Assembly: GCF_012927245.1 (NCBI RefSeq)
Contig: NZ_JABBGE010000008.1
Location: 186,001-250,000, forward strand
Reading direction: 5' to 3'
From: Streptomyces sp. R302
GTDB taxonomy: Bacteria > Actinomycetota > Actinomycetes > Streptomycetales > Streptomycetaceae
Length of the DNA stretch: 64,000 nucleotides
The notes under the pieces were generated by a model. That model did no database searches. It saw nothing but the letters and a program-made list of their open reading frames with translations, and was not told the DNA's origin. Positions 16,108 through 23,987 of this stretch are shown one piece after another (position 1 is the stretch's first letter; each line of letters opens with the position of its first letter). The position numbers and the translations under genes are program-made.

Positions 16108-17194
16108 CCAGCCCGCGCACGGTGTGCGTGCCGGCCACCAGCCAGGCCGCGGCCAGGAGGACGTACAGGCCGACGGCCAGCCAGCGGAAGGCGTCGAGCC
16201 CGGTGTGGCGGGCGAGCCCCTCGGCGCCGGTGACGCAGGTGCCGACCGGGAAGGTGAAGGCCCACCAGGTCATCGCGAAGCCCATGCCGGCGCGCCGGGC
16301 CCGCACCACCATCGCGCCGGCCAGCGCCAGCCACAGCAGGGCGAAGCCCATGACGGGCACGCCGTAGAGGACGGCGAAGGCGGCGAAGCCGTGCGCGTAC
16401 GTCTCGGGCAGCACGCCGGCGGCGGTGTCGGCGAAGGCGTTGGCGGCGGTGGTCGACTGGCCGAGCGGGCCGAGGACGAGGAAGAGCGTGGGGGTGAGCG
16501 CGAGCGGCAGCGGACCGGTGAGGACCAGCCGGCCGAAGACCAGCGGCAGCATCACCAGGGTGGCGAGCAGACTGATCCCGAACATCGCGTAGCAGGCGAG
16601 GAGGAGGGTCTGCCGGGCCTGCCCCTCGGGCAGGTGGGGGAGGAGCAGCGGGCCGAGTGCGGCGGAGACCATGGGCGCGACGACGGGCAGCAGCCAGACC
16701 GGGGAGGCGTGCTCGATCCGGTGCCGGACCACCATCAGGTACGGCACGGCGACCGCGGCGGCCAGGCCGACGGCGGTGCCGGCGGTGAAGAGGACGGCGT
16801 CGACGGCGACGGCGGCGGGCAGCCCGATCCAGTCCCGGCCGAGCGCCAGCGTGCCGCCGCCGACGGCGAGCAGCGCCATCGACAGACAGCCGTAGAAGGG
16901 GGCGACCGCCGGGTCCAGGAGATGGGCGCGGGCCTGGTCGGGGTGGCGGCGCCAGTGCGCGGCCCGGGCGGTGAGCAGGGTCAGCAGCATCGCGAGCGAG
17001 AGCGCCCAGACGGCGGTGCAGACGGTACGGAGACCGGGCACGGCGACCGGGAGCGCGGCGCCCGCCGTGCCGACGACGGAGGTGCCCATCACGGAGGCGT
17101 ACCAGTTGGGTCCGAGGTGGCGGACGGTACGGGACGTGCGGAGGCCGGGGGTGGTGGCTCCGAGGAGGGTGCCGGAGGGTGCGAGGCTTGCCAT
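16034..17194 (-). CDS. TDT-family (TehA/Mae1-like) membrane transporter
   Basis: 386 residues with about ten hydrophobic segments. The first follows HLGPNWYASVMGTSVVGTAG, a recognisable TDT start, and the last is LAVGLYVLLAAAWLVAG. The TDT family includes tellurite/dicarboxylate channels and sulphite or malate exporters; the substrate cannot be assigned. ATG 17194 is preceded by GGAG. It is divergently transcribed from a LysR regulator with a 70-bp gap that holds two palindromes, so the LysR protein probably controls it. The C-terminal coding end overlaps the convergent receptor gene. Confidence 0.87.
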   Translation of the reverse strand: MASLAPSGTLLGATTPGLRTSRTVRHLGPNWYASVMGTSVVGTAGAALPVAVPGLRTVCTAVWALSLAMLLTLLTARAAHWRRHPDQARAHLLDPAVAPFYGCLSMALLAVGGGTLALGRDWIGLPAAVAVDAVLFTAGTAVGLAAAVAVPYLMVVRHRIEHASPVWLLPVVAPMVSAALGPLLLPHLPEGQARQTLLLACYAMFGISLLATLVMLPLVFGRLVLTGPLPLALTPTLFLVLGPLGQSTTAANAFADTAAGVLPETYAHGFAAFAVLYGVPVMGFALLWLALAGAMVVRARRAGMGFAMTWWAFTFPVGTCVTGAEGLARHTGLDAFRWLAVGLYVLLAAAWLVAGTHTVRGLVSGALLAGPGGAAAVPGPATARTR

Positions 17195-17242
17195 GGCTCC
17201 AGCGTCGCCGCCGGCCACGGCCCCCACCAGGGATCATGCGGC

Positions 17243-17267
17243 TATGACGTCATAAGCTGGCTTTATG
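17243..17267. promoter_or_regulatory. Palindromic operator between TDT transporter and lysR
   Basis: Two overlapping symmetric sites are visible: the 12-bp palindrome TATGACGTCATA (17243-17254) and CATAA-N7-TTATG (17251-17267). The second has LysR-type symmetry and covers the lysR start codon at 17265. Confidence 0.55.
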
Positions 17268-18326
17268 AGCAGGGAGCGGGACGGGAGCAGCGCGGGCGTG
17301 GGGTCGGGGATGGGTACGAGTGCGGGCTCGGGCTCCGGTGCGGGCTCGGGCTCTGGTACGGGCTCCGGCTCTGGTGCGGGCTCCGGTTCCGGTGCGGGCT
17401 CCGGCTCCGGGACCGCGCATCTGTCGCACCGGGTTCCCGACCTCGGCGCCCTCGAACTGCTGCTCGCGGTCGCCCGGCACGGCAGCCTCGGAGCCGCCGC
17501 GCGCGAGGTGGGGATCACCCAGCCGGCGGCGAGCAGCCGGATCCGTTCCATGGAGCGGCAGCTCGGCGTGGCGCTCGTGGACCGTTCGCCGCGCGGCTCC
17601 CGGCTGACCGACGCGGGCGCGCTGGTCACGGACTGGGCGCGGCGGATCGTGGAGTCGGCGGAGGCGTTCGACGCGGGCGTCCAGGCGCTGCGCGGCCGCC
17701 GGGACTCGCGGCTGCGGGTGGTGGCGTCCATGACGATCGCCGAGTACCTGCTGCCCGGGTGGCTGATCGCGCTGCGCGCGGAGCGGCCGGACACGGCGGT
17801 GTCGCTCCAGGCGGGGAACTCGGCGGTGGTCGCGGAGCGGCTGCTCGCGGGGGAGGCGGACCTCGGGTTCGTCGAGGGCCTGGCCGTCCCGGACGGGCTC
17901 GACGGCACGATCGTCGCCCATGACCGGCTGGCCGTGGTCGTGGCCCCCTCCCACCCGTGGGCCCGCCGCCGGAAGCCGATCGACCCGGCCGAGCTGGCCG
18001 CGACCCCGCTGGTGCTGCGGGAGCACGGCTCGGGCACCCGGCAGGTCCTCGACGCGGCGCTCGCCGGACACGGCGGGCTCGCCAGGCCGCTGCTCGAACT
18101 GGCCTCCACCACCGCGGTGAAGGCGGCGGCGGTGAGCGGCGCGGGCCCGGCGGTCCTGAGCGAACTGGCGATCGCCGAGGAGCTGTCCTCGCGCCGCCTG
18201 GTCGCCGTCCCGGTCGAGGGCGCGCGCCTCGCCCGGGACCTGCGCGCCGTCTGGCCGACGGGCCACCGCCCGACCGGCCCGGCCCGGGACCTGCTCGCGC
18301 TGACGCGGGCCCGGCCGGGCGGCTGA
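17265..18326 (+). CDS. LysR-family regulator with Gly-Ser repeat N-terminus
   Basis: 353 residues. Residues 1-52 are a Gly/Ser-rich extension. The LysR helix-turn-helix follows at about 58-115 (LELLLAVARHGSLGAAAREV, ITQPAASSRIRSME), then the effector domain (about 140-330). The normal family length is about 300 residues, so the extension is extra. ATG 17265 has no ribosome site and overlaps an operator; ATG 17310 has GGGGTCGGGG upstream and would still retain the repeats. High third-position G/C supports translation of the repeat. It probably regulates itself and the divergent TDT transporter. Confidence 0.88.
   Translation: MSRERDGSSAGVGSGMGTSAGSGSGAGSGSGTGSGSGAGSGSGAGSGSGTAHLSHRVPDLGALELLLAVARHGSLGAAAREVGITQPAASSRIRSMERQLGVALVDRSPRGSRLTDAGALVTDWARRIVESAEAFDAGVQALRGRRDSRLRVVASMTIAEYLLPGWLIALRAERPDTAVSLQAGNSAVVAERLLAGEADLGFVEGLAVPDGLDGTIVAHDRLAVVVAPSHPWARRRKPIDPAELAATPLVLREHGSGTRQVLDAALAGHGGLARPLLELASTTAVKAAAVSGAGPAVLSELAIAEELSSRRLVAVPVEGARLARDLRAVWPTGHRPTGPARDLLALTRARPGG
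17325..17414 (+). repeat. Five 18-bp units encoding (GSGSGA/T)5
   Basis: Five in-frame copies of an 18-bp unit encode the hexapeptide Gly-Ser-Gly-Ser-Gly-Ala/Thr. Copy-number change would lengthen or shorten the flexible N-terminus of the LysR protein without shifting the frame. Confidence 0.85.
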
Positions 18327-18334
18327 GCGCGTCC

Positions 18335-19966
18335 TTACAGCTGCGGCGCCCGGTGGGTGAGGTGCCCGTCGACGGCGGTGAGGAGGACCGGGACGTCGGC
18401 GAGGTCCGCGGCCGGGGTGGTGAGCGGGTCGGCGGCGAGGACCGTCAGGTCGGCGCGGTGGCCGACGGCGAGGCGGCCGGAGAGCCGCTCCTCGCCCGCC
18501 GCGTAGGCCGCGCCGGTGGTCAGGCCGCGCAGCGCCTCCAGCGGGGTCAGCGCCTGCTCGGGGCCGTGCGGCGGCTGCGCGAGGTCGCGGGTCGGGCGGC
18601 GGTGCACGGCGCCGGCCAGCACGCCGAGCGGCGGGAACGGGGCGATGGGCCAGTCGGAGCCGAGGACCACGGTCGCCCCCGAGTCCACCAGGTCCCGGCA
18701 GCGCCAGGCGCGTCCGGCGCGCTCCTCGCCGAGCCGGCGCGACCAGTTGTCGGTGTGGTCGGCGCGGGTGAAGTCGCAGCAGTGGGTGGGCTGCATGGAG
18801 GCGACGACGCCCAGCTCGGCGAAGCGGCGCAGGGTGTCGTCCGGGACGGTCTCGATGTGCTCCACCCGGTGGCGCACGGCCGGGTCGCCGCCGGTCGCGC
18901 GGGCCTTCTCGACCGCGTCGAGGACGTGCCGGACGGCGGCGTCGCCGATGGCGTGGGTCGCGGTCGGCACCCCGGCGCGGTGCAGGGCGCCGATGGTCTC
19001 CGTGTACGCCTCCGGGTCCGGCCAGAAGGCGTGGGTGGACTCGCCGTGGCGGTCGGGGCGCTCCAGCCAGGCCGTGCCGTTGTCGATCGTGCCGTCCATG
19101 AAGAGCTTCACGCCGGCGACCCGCCACCGGGCGCCGCCCCGGCCCTGGAGCGCGATCAGCTCGCGCACCCCGTCCGCGTCCGTACCGGGCTGGCACCAGG
19201 GGGCCACGCGCAGCCGCAGTGGCAGCCGGCCGGCGGCGTCGAGCTCGGCGAAGAGGTCGAGGCTGTCGCCGTTGGCGTCCATGACGTGCCCGCCGGTCAG
19301 TCCGGCCGCCGCCATGGCGTCGAGCGCGGCGGCGAGCCGTTCGAGGCGTTCGGCGCGGGTCGGCCGCGGGGCGACCCGCTCGACCGCCTCGCAGGCGGCC
19401 TCCTCCAGGAGCAGCCCGGTGGGGCGCCCGTCGGCGTCGCAGACGATCTCGGCGGAGGCCTGGGCGAAGGCGCGCGGGCCGTCGATCCCGGCGAGTTCGA
19501 GGGCGCGGCGGGAGGCGAGCGCGGAGTGCGCGTCGAAGAGCAGCAGGAAGGCGGGGACCCCGTCGAGGACGGCGTCGAAGGGCGCGATGCCGACCGGCTC
19601 GTCGCCGAAGGCGTTCGGGTCGAGGCCCCAGGCGAAGAGCCAGTCGCCGCGCCGCAGCGCCCGCACCTCCCGCGCCAGCGCCTCCCGTACGTCCCCGAGC
19701 CCGGCGCACCCGGACAGGTCGAGCCCGCCGGTCAGCTCGGCACCGGTGACCGGGTGCACATGTCCGTCGACGAACCCGGGCGTGACGACGCCCCCCTTGA
19801 GGTCGACGACGGTCGTCCCGTCCCCGGCGAGCGCCCGCACCTCCCGGTCGTCACCGATCGCGGCGATCCGCCCGTCCCCGTCCACGGCGAGTGCGCTCGC
19901 CCCGAGAAACCCCCCGGTGGCGGGGTCGAGCAGTCGTGCGGAGTGGAGGACGAGTCGGCTGGACAC
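18335..19966 (-). CDS. Amidohydrolase of the YtcJ-like family
   Basis: 543 residues. The metal site of the amidohydrolase barrel is visible: VVTPGFVDGHVHP (HxH), GVKLFMDGT, THAIGDAAV, RHRVEHIE and LGSDWPIAP (catalytic Asp). A beta-sandwich is split between the two ends and the family C-terminus GHRADLTVLAADPL is present. These zinc enzymes hydrolyse amides or cyclic amides; the substrate is unknown. GTG 19966 has a perfect AAGGAG site 7 nt away. It shares a strand with the TetR gene 140 bp upstream, and an NCS1 permease lies beyond, suggesting uptake and hydrolysis of a nucleobase- or hydantoin-like compound (inference). Confidence 0.88.
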   Translation of the reverse strand: MSSRLVLHSARLLDPATGGFLGASALAVDGDGRIAAIGDDREVRALAGDGTTVVDLKGGVVTPGFVDGHVHPVTGAELTGGLDLSGCAGLGDVREALAREVRALRRGDWLFAWGLDPNAFGDEPVGIAPFDAVLDGVPAFLLLFDAHSALASRRALELAGIDGPRAFAQASAEIVCDADGRPTGLLLEEAACEAVERVAPRPTRAERLERLAAALDAMAAAGLTGGHVMDANGDSLDLFAELDAAGRLPLRLRVAPWCQPGTDADGVRELIALQGRGGARWRVAGVKLFMDGTIDNGTAWLERPDRHGESTHAFWPDPEAYTETIGALHRAGVPTATHAIGDAAVRHVLDAVEKARATGGDPAVRHRVEHIETVPDDTLRRFAELGVVASMQPTHCCDFTRADHTDNWSRRLGEERAGRAWRCRDLVDSGATVVLGSDWPIAPFPPLGVLAGAVHRRPTRDLAQPPHGPEQALTPLEALRGLTTGAAYAAGEERLSGRLAVGHRADLTVLAADPLTTPAADLADVPVLLTAVDGHLTHRAPQL

Positions 19967-19995
19967 GGTGACGCTCCTTGCGGTGGTGGTACGGA

Positions 19996-20024
19996 GGGGT
20001 TGGGGGTTGGGAGGGGGGAGGGGG
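19996..20024 (+). other. G-quadruplex-forming run
   Basis: Five G tracts (4, 5, 3, 6 and 5 G) separated by TT or A loops lie in the 140-bp gap upstream of the amidohydrolase, on the strand that would be its template. This is a canonical G4 motif with very short loops. Confidence 0.55.
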
Positions 20025-20106
20025 CTGTCTGAAACGGCTTCGGTGTACGACCCGGCCGTGCCTGGCCCGGCCTGGCGCCGTCGCCGTCGCCGTCCACCGT
20101 CCGCTG

Positions 20107-20820
20107 TCAGGCGCCCCCGTCCGCCGCGCGCGGCACCGCCGCCTCCGCCGCTTCCGCGGGGGAGTAGACGAGGGGGAGGGTGCCGGTCGCGCCGGGGGCG
20201 TCGAGGGTGCCGTGGGGGAGGTCCAGGGCGCGCTCGGCCGTGCTGAGGGCGAGGCGGGTGACGGCCGGGGGGCGGTCGGTGCGGTCGGAGTTGGCGTGGG
20301 CGCCCAGGCCGTCGAGGACGACGAGGATCTGGATGGCCGCCGACCGCGCGTCGTCCGCGCGGAACTCGCCGCGCGCGACGCCGTCGAGGATCAGGGTCTC
20401 CAGGCGGTCGTCGGAGGCCAGTTCCATGCGGGTGACCCGCTCCCGCAGGACCGGGCGGTAGCGGCTGAGGTGGCGGGCGTTGATCCAGAGGCGGCTGATG
20501 TCGTCGTAGGCCTCGCCGGACGAGAGGGCGAAGTAGCGCGCCAGGTACTGCGCGGGGGTGCCGTCCGGGCGCTCGGCCGGCAGCAGGGTGTCGAGCTCGC
20601 CGAGGGCGGCGGCGGAGAACGCCTCGGCCACCAGGTCCTCGACCGAGGGGAAGTAGTGGCTGATCAGGCCGGGCCTGACCGACAGCTCCTCGGCGACCCG
20701 CCGCAGGGTGACGCACTCCAGGCCCTCGGTGAGGGCGATCCGCGCGGCGGTCGCGACGATCTCCGCCCGCCGGGCCTCGGGTGATTTCCGGATTCGCTTG
20801 CGCTGGACGCTTGACGGCAT
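20107..20820 (-). CDS. TetR-family transcriptional regulator
   Basis: 237 residues. The N-terminal helix-turn-helix covers about 15-60 (RRAEIVATAARIALTEGLE, LRRVAEELSVRPGLISHYF); an all-helical ligand domain follows. ATG 20820 begins MPSSVQRKRIRKSPE. The gene is divergent from the NCS1 permease with a 67-bp gap that contains a TetR-like inverted repeat, so it probably represses the permease and itself. The amidohydrolase downstream on the same strand may belong to the same regulon. Confidence 0.9.
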   Translation of the reverse strand: MPSSVQRKRIRKSPEARRAEIVATAARIALTEGLECVTLRRVAEELSVRPGLISHYFPSVEDLVAEAFSAAALGELDTLLPAERPDGTPAQYLARYFALSSGEAYDDISRLWINARHLSRYRPVLRERVTRMELASDDRLETLILDGVARGEFRADDARSAAIQILVVLDGLGAHANSDRTDRPPAVTRLALSTAERALDLPHGTLDAPGATGTLPLVYSPAEAAEAAVPRAADGGA

Positions 20821-20831
20821 ACCGGCGATGC

Positions 20832-20851
20832 TATTGAGTGTGCGACCAATA
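20832..20851. promoter_or_regulatory. Candidate TetR operator
   Basis: TATTG-N10-CAATA is a perfect 5-bp inverted repeat with a centre-to-centre spacing typical of TetR sites. It sits between the divergent TetR and permease starts. Confidence 0.5.
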
Positions 20852-20887
20852 AGCAACCAGGTGGGCAATCACGCACCGGAGGGCCGC

Positions 20888-22333
20888 ATGGCTTCCACGA
20901 TCCCCGACCCGCGCCCCGGGACAGAGCGCGAGCGGGCACCCCTGCCGGCCGCAGACCGGCCGGGCCGCGTCGAGACCCACGGCATCGACCACATCCCGGA
21001 CGCCGAGCGCCACGGCCACCCCCGTGAGCTCTTCTCCGTCTGGGCCGCGGCGAACGTCAACTACCTCAGCCTCGTCATCGGCGGCGCCCTCGTCCTGATG
21101 GGCCTCGACCTCCCGCAGGCGCTCGGCGTGATCGTGGCCGGCAACCTCTTCTGGGTGCTCACCGGCGTGCTCGCCACCTCGGGCCCGGCCGCCGGCGCGC
21201 CCAGCGAGGTCATCACCCGCGCCCTCTACGGCGTCCTCGGCAACCGGGTGAACAACGCGGTCGGCGGCTGGCTGGTCTCCGTCTGCTACTTCGCCCTCAA
21301 CCTCGCCGCCGCCGCGGCCGCCGCCTTCGTGCTCGTCGAGGAGACCGGCCTCCCGGCGAACGTCCCGGTGAAGATCGCCGTCGTCGTCGCCATCGCCGCC
21401 GCCACGCTCACCATCAGCGTCTACGGCCACGCGCTGATCATCAGGCTCTACCTGCCGATCACGCTCGCCCTGACCGCAGCCTTCGCCGTCCTCGCCCTCG
21501 CCGTGTTCCGGCACGCCGACTTCGCGTACGCCCCCGCCGAACCGCTCTCCGGGCTCTCCCTGTGGGCGGTGCTCCTGGCGGGCACCACGATGATCGCCTC
21601 GGGCCCGCTCTCGTACACGACGAGCGCCGACTTCTCCCGCTACCTGCCCCGCGCCAGCTCCCCCCGCGCCGTCGCCCTGTGGACCGCGCTCGGCGCGTTC
21701 GTGCCCAGCGTCGCCGTCTGTTCGCTCGGCGCGTTCGCCGCGACGGCCGTCGACATGTCGGACCCGCAGACCGCGCTCCAGGAGATCCTGCCCGGCTGGT
21801 TCGTGCCGGTCTTCCTGCTCTCCCTGGTCCTCGGCACCATCGCCATCAACGCGCTCACCGCCTACAGCGCCGGCCTCGCCCTCCAGGCCGTCGGCCTGCG
21901 GATCCGGCGGACCGTCAGCGTCCTCTTCGACGGGGCCGTCGCCGTCGCCCTCACCCTCTACGCGCTGCTGGTCTCCGACTTCCTGGACACCGTCAGCAAC
22001 GCCCTCCAGGCGATCACCGTCCTCACCGGCCCCATGATGTGCGTCTACGCCACCGACATCGTGCTGCGCCGCCGCCGCTACGACTCCGCCGCCCTCGCCG
22101 ACGAGACCCCCGGCAGCCCCTTCTGGTACTCCGGCGGCTTCCACCCGGCCGGTACGGCGGCCCTCCTCGGCGGTCTCGCCGCCGGCGCCCTCTGCGTCGA
22201 CAGCGTCTACACCGGGCCCGTCGCCGCCGCCGTCGGCATGGACCTCTCGCTGCCCGTCGGCATGGCCGTCGCCACCGTCCTGTACGCGGTCCTCGGCCGC
22301 CGGGCCGTCACCGCCACCACCCCCGCCGCCTGA
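20888..22333 (+). CDS. NCS1-family purine/cytosine-type permease
   Basis: 481 residues with about twelve hydrophobic segments. The N-terminal motif (HPRELFSVWAAANVNYLSLV, LGVIVAGNLFWVLTG) and the TSADFSRYLP loop are typical of nucleobase:cation symporter-1 proteins. These import nucleobases, hydantoins, allantoin or thiamine precursors with H+ or Na+. ATG 20888 follows GGAGGG. It is divergent from the TetR gene and shares its operator region. The amidohydrolase two genes away suggests that the transported compound is a cyclic amide, but the adjacent gamma-glutamylation cluster is also possible as a client. Confidence 0.88.
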   Translation: MASTIPDPRPGTERERAPLPAADRPGRVETHGIDHIPDAERHGHPRELFSVWAAANVNYLSLVIGGALVLMGLDLPQALGVIVAGNLFWVLTGVLATSGPAAGAPSEVITRALYGVLGNRVNNAVGGWLVSVCYFALNLAAAAAAAFVLVEETGLPANVPVKIAVVVAIAAATLTISVYGHALIIRLYLPITLALTAAFAVLALAVFRHADFAYAPAEPLSGLSLWAVLLAGTTMIASGPLSYTTSADFSRYLPRASSPRAVALWTALGAFVPSVAVCSLGAFAATAVDMSDPQTALQEILPGWFVPVFLLSLVLGTIAINALTAYSAGLALQAVGLRIRRTVSVLFDGAVAVALTLYALLVSDFLDTVSNALQAITVLTGPMMCVYATDIVLRRRRYDSAALADETPGSPFWYSGGFHPAGTAALLGGLAAGALCVDSVYTGPVAAAVGMDLSLPVGMAVATVLYAVLGRRAVTATTPAA

Positions 22334-22393
22334 CCGCGGCCCCCGAACCGCGGGGCGGCCGGACCGCCCACCCCGGCTGCCCCGCACCCCGTC

Positions 22394-23080
22394 TCACCGC
22401 CCCGCGGCCGCCGCTCGGACGAGCCCCCGGACGACCCGGAAGTCCTCTCCCATCTCCGGGTGCCACTGCACCCCCAGCACCCAGGCCGGACCCGCCGTCT
22501 CCACCGCCTCCACCGTGCCGTCCTCCGCGTGCGCCGAGGCCACCAGGCCCGCGCCCAGCCGGTCCACGGCCTGGTGGTGGTACGTCGGCACCTCGGCGAG
22601 CTCCGGGACGAGGGAGGCGTACCGGGTCCCCGGCACCGGCTTCACCGGGTGGCGGCCCATCACCCCCACCGCCTCCACATGCCCGTCCACGTGCTGGGTC
22701 AGCGTGCCGCCCAGCGCCACGTTGAGCAGCTGCATCCCCCGGCAGACACCGAGCAGCGGGGTGCCGGAGGCGAGCGCCGCCTCGATCAGCGCCAGCTCCC
22801 AGGCGTCCCGCTCCCGCGCCGGCGGGCCGGTCCGCGGATCGGGCTCGGCCCCGTACCGTACGGGCTCCACATCCGCCCCGCCCGCCACCACCAGGCCGTC
22901 GAGCCGGGCCAGTACGGCCGCCGCGGCGGCGGGCTCGTCCGGCGGCAGCATCGCCACCAGACCGCCGCCCTCCCGCACGTACCGCGGATAGGCGGCGGGC
23001 AGCAGCGCCGCCGGCAGGTCCCACACCCCCCACCGCGCCCGGTCGAGATAGGTCGTCACGCCGATGAGCGGCTGGGTCAC
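22394..23080 (-). CDS. Gamma-glutamyl-amine hydrolase (PuuD-like class I amidotransferase)
   Basis: 228 residues of the peptidase C26 family. The nucleophile Cys113 lies in GVCRGMQLLN; His207 and Glu209 in VQWHPE complete the triad, and VAGGADVEP forms the oxyanion region. PuuD enzymes cleave the gamma-glutamyl bond of gamma-glutamylated amine products and release glutamate. Together with the GS-like ligase, aldehyde dehydrogenase and SDR gene nearby it supplies the last step of a gamma-glutamylation pathway. It is followed 79 bp upstream on the same strand by the GntR regulator. Confidence 0.9.
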   Translation of the reverse strand: MTQPLIGVTTYLDRARWGVWDLPAALLPAAYPRYVREGGGLVAMLPPDEPAAAAAVLARLDGLVVAGGADVEPVRYGAEPDPRTGPPARERDAWELALIEAALASGTPLLGVCRGMQLLNVALGGTLTQHVDGHVEAVGVMGRHPVKPVPGTRYASLVPELAEVPTYHHQAVDRLGAGLVASAHAEDGTVEAVETAGPAWVLGVQWHPEMGEDFRVVRGLVRAAAAGR

Positions 23081-23159
23081 GGCACTTCCTCCAGGAGACT
23101 CGCGGAACGTGCGCCGACTCTAGGTCCTCACCCGGGCCAATGGACCGCTGACATACCTT

Positions 23160-23897
23160 TCAGGCCAGGAAGCCGCGCAGCAGCGCCGCCGTTCCCGCGC
23201 AGTGCTCCCGCATCACCTCGCGCGCCGTGTCCGCCTCCCCGTCCAGGACCGCCTCCACCAGCGCCGTGTGCTGGTGCTGGGAGTGCTCCAGGTTGCGGAC
23301 CAGGAGCGGGATGCAGTCGAGCAGGTCGTTGACGGTCGCGCGGACCGCCGCGTACTGGGCCGTCAGGCTGGGGGAGCCGGAGAGCTCGGCCAGCGTCAGG
23401 TGGAGCAGCGTGTCCTGGCGGCGGTAGTCGGCGGGCGGCGCGTCACGGGTGGCCGCGAGCGCCGCCCGCAGCCGCTCCGCGCCCGCCGCGTCCAGGCCCT
23501 GCCCGGCGCACAGCCCGGCCGCGCCCACCTCCAGGACCTCCCGGAAGCGCAGCGCGTCCTCCATGTCGACGGCGGCGATCCGGCGGCGCAGCTCGGCCTC
23601 GTCGGGGCCCTGCGGCCGGGGCAGCACGAACGTTCCGCCGTAGCGGCCGCGCCGGCTCTCCACCAGGCCCTGCTCCTGGAGCACCTTCAGGACCTCGCGC
23701 AGCGTCACCCGGCTGATCCCCATCCGGTCGGCCAGCTCCCGTTCGGCGGGCAGCCGTCCGCCGTCCGGGACCAGGCCGAGCCTGACCACCTGGAGGAGCT
23801 GCTCCAGGGCCTCCTCGAAGCCGTTGCCGGCCCGCACCGGGCGCAGCACCGGCGTCAACCGGTCCGCCGGGCCCGCCGGTTCACTCGTACGGATCAC
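23160..23897 (-). CDS. GntR/FadR-family regulator of the gamma-glutamylation cluster (EutR-like)
   Basis: 245 residues. A winged helix (about 25-95, with RLPAERELADRMG and ISRVTLREVLKVL) is followed by an FCD ligand domain (about 105-235) that has the metal-binding His residues LLHLTLAEL and EHSQHQHTALV. It is divergent from the GS-like gene, with 90 bp between starts; a weak ATGG-N7-CCAT symmetry at 23933-23947 could be an operator. From memory, the S. coelicolor homologue next to glnA4 is called EutR and controls ethanolamine-dependent glnA4 expression. The equivalence here rests on gene order, not on alignment. Confidence 0.87.
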   Translation of the reverse strand: MIRTSEPAGPADRLTPVLRPVRAGNGFEEALEQLLQVVRLGLVPDGGRLPAERELADRMGISRVTLREVLKVLQEQGLVESRRGRYGGTFVLPRPQGPDEAELRRRIAAVDMEDALRFREVLEVGAAGLCAGQGLDAAGAERLRAALAATRDAPPADYRRQDTLLHLTLAELSGSPSLTAQYAAVRATVNDLLDCIPLLVRNLEHSQHQHTALVEAVLDGEADTAREVMREHCAGTAALLRGFLA

Positions 23898-23987
23898 TTC
23901 TCGTCACCCCTGCCCCTGACGCTTCCCAAGCAATGGTCTCGGCCCATACCTTATGACTCCCGGCAGCCGAACGAGGAGAGTCGTCCC

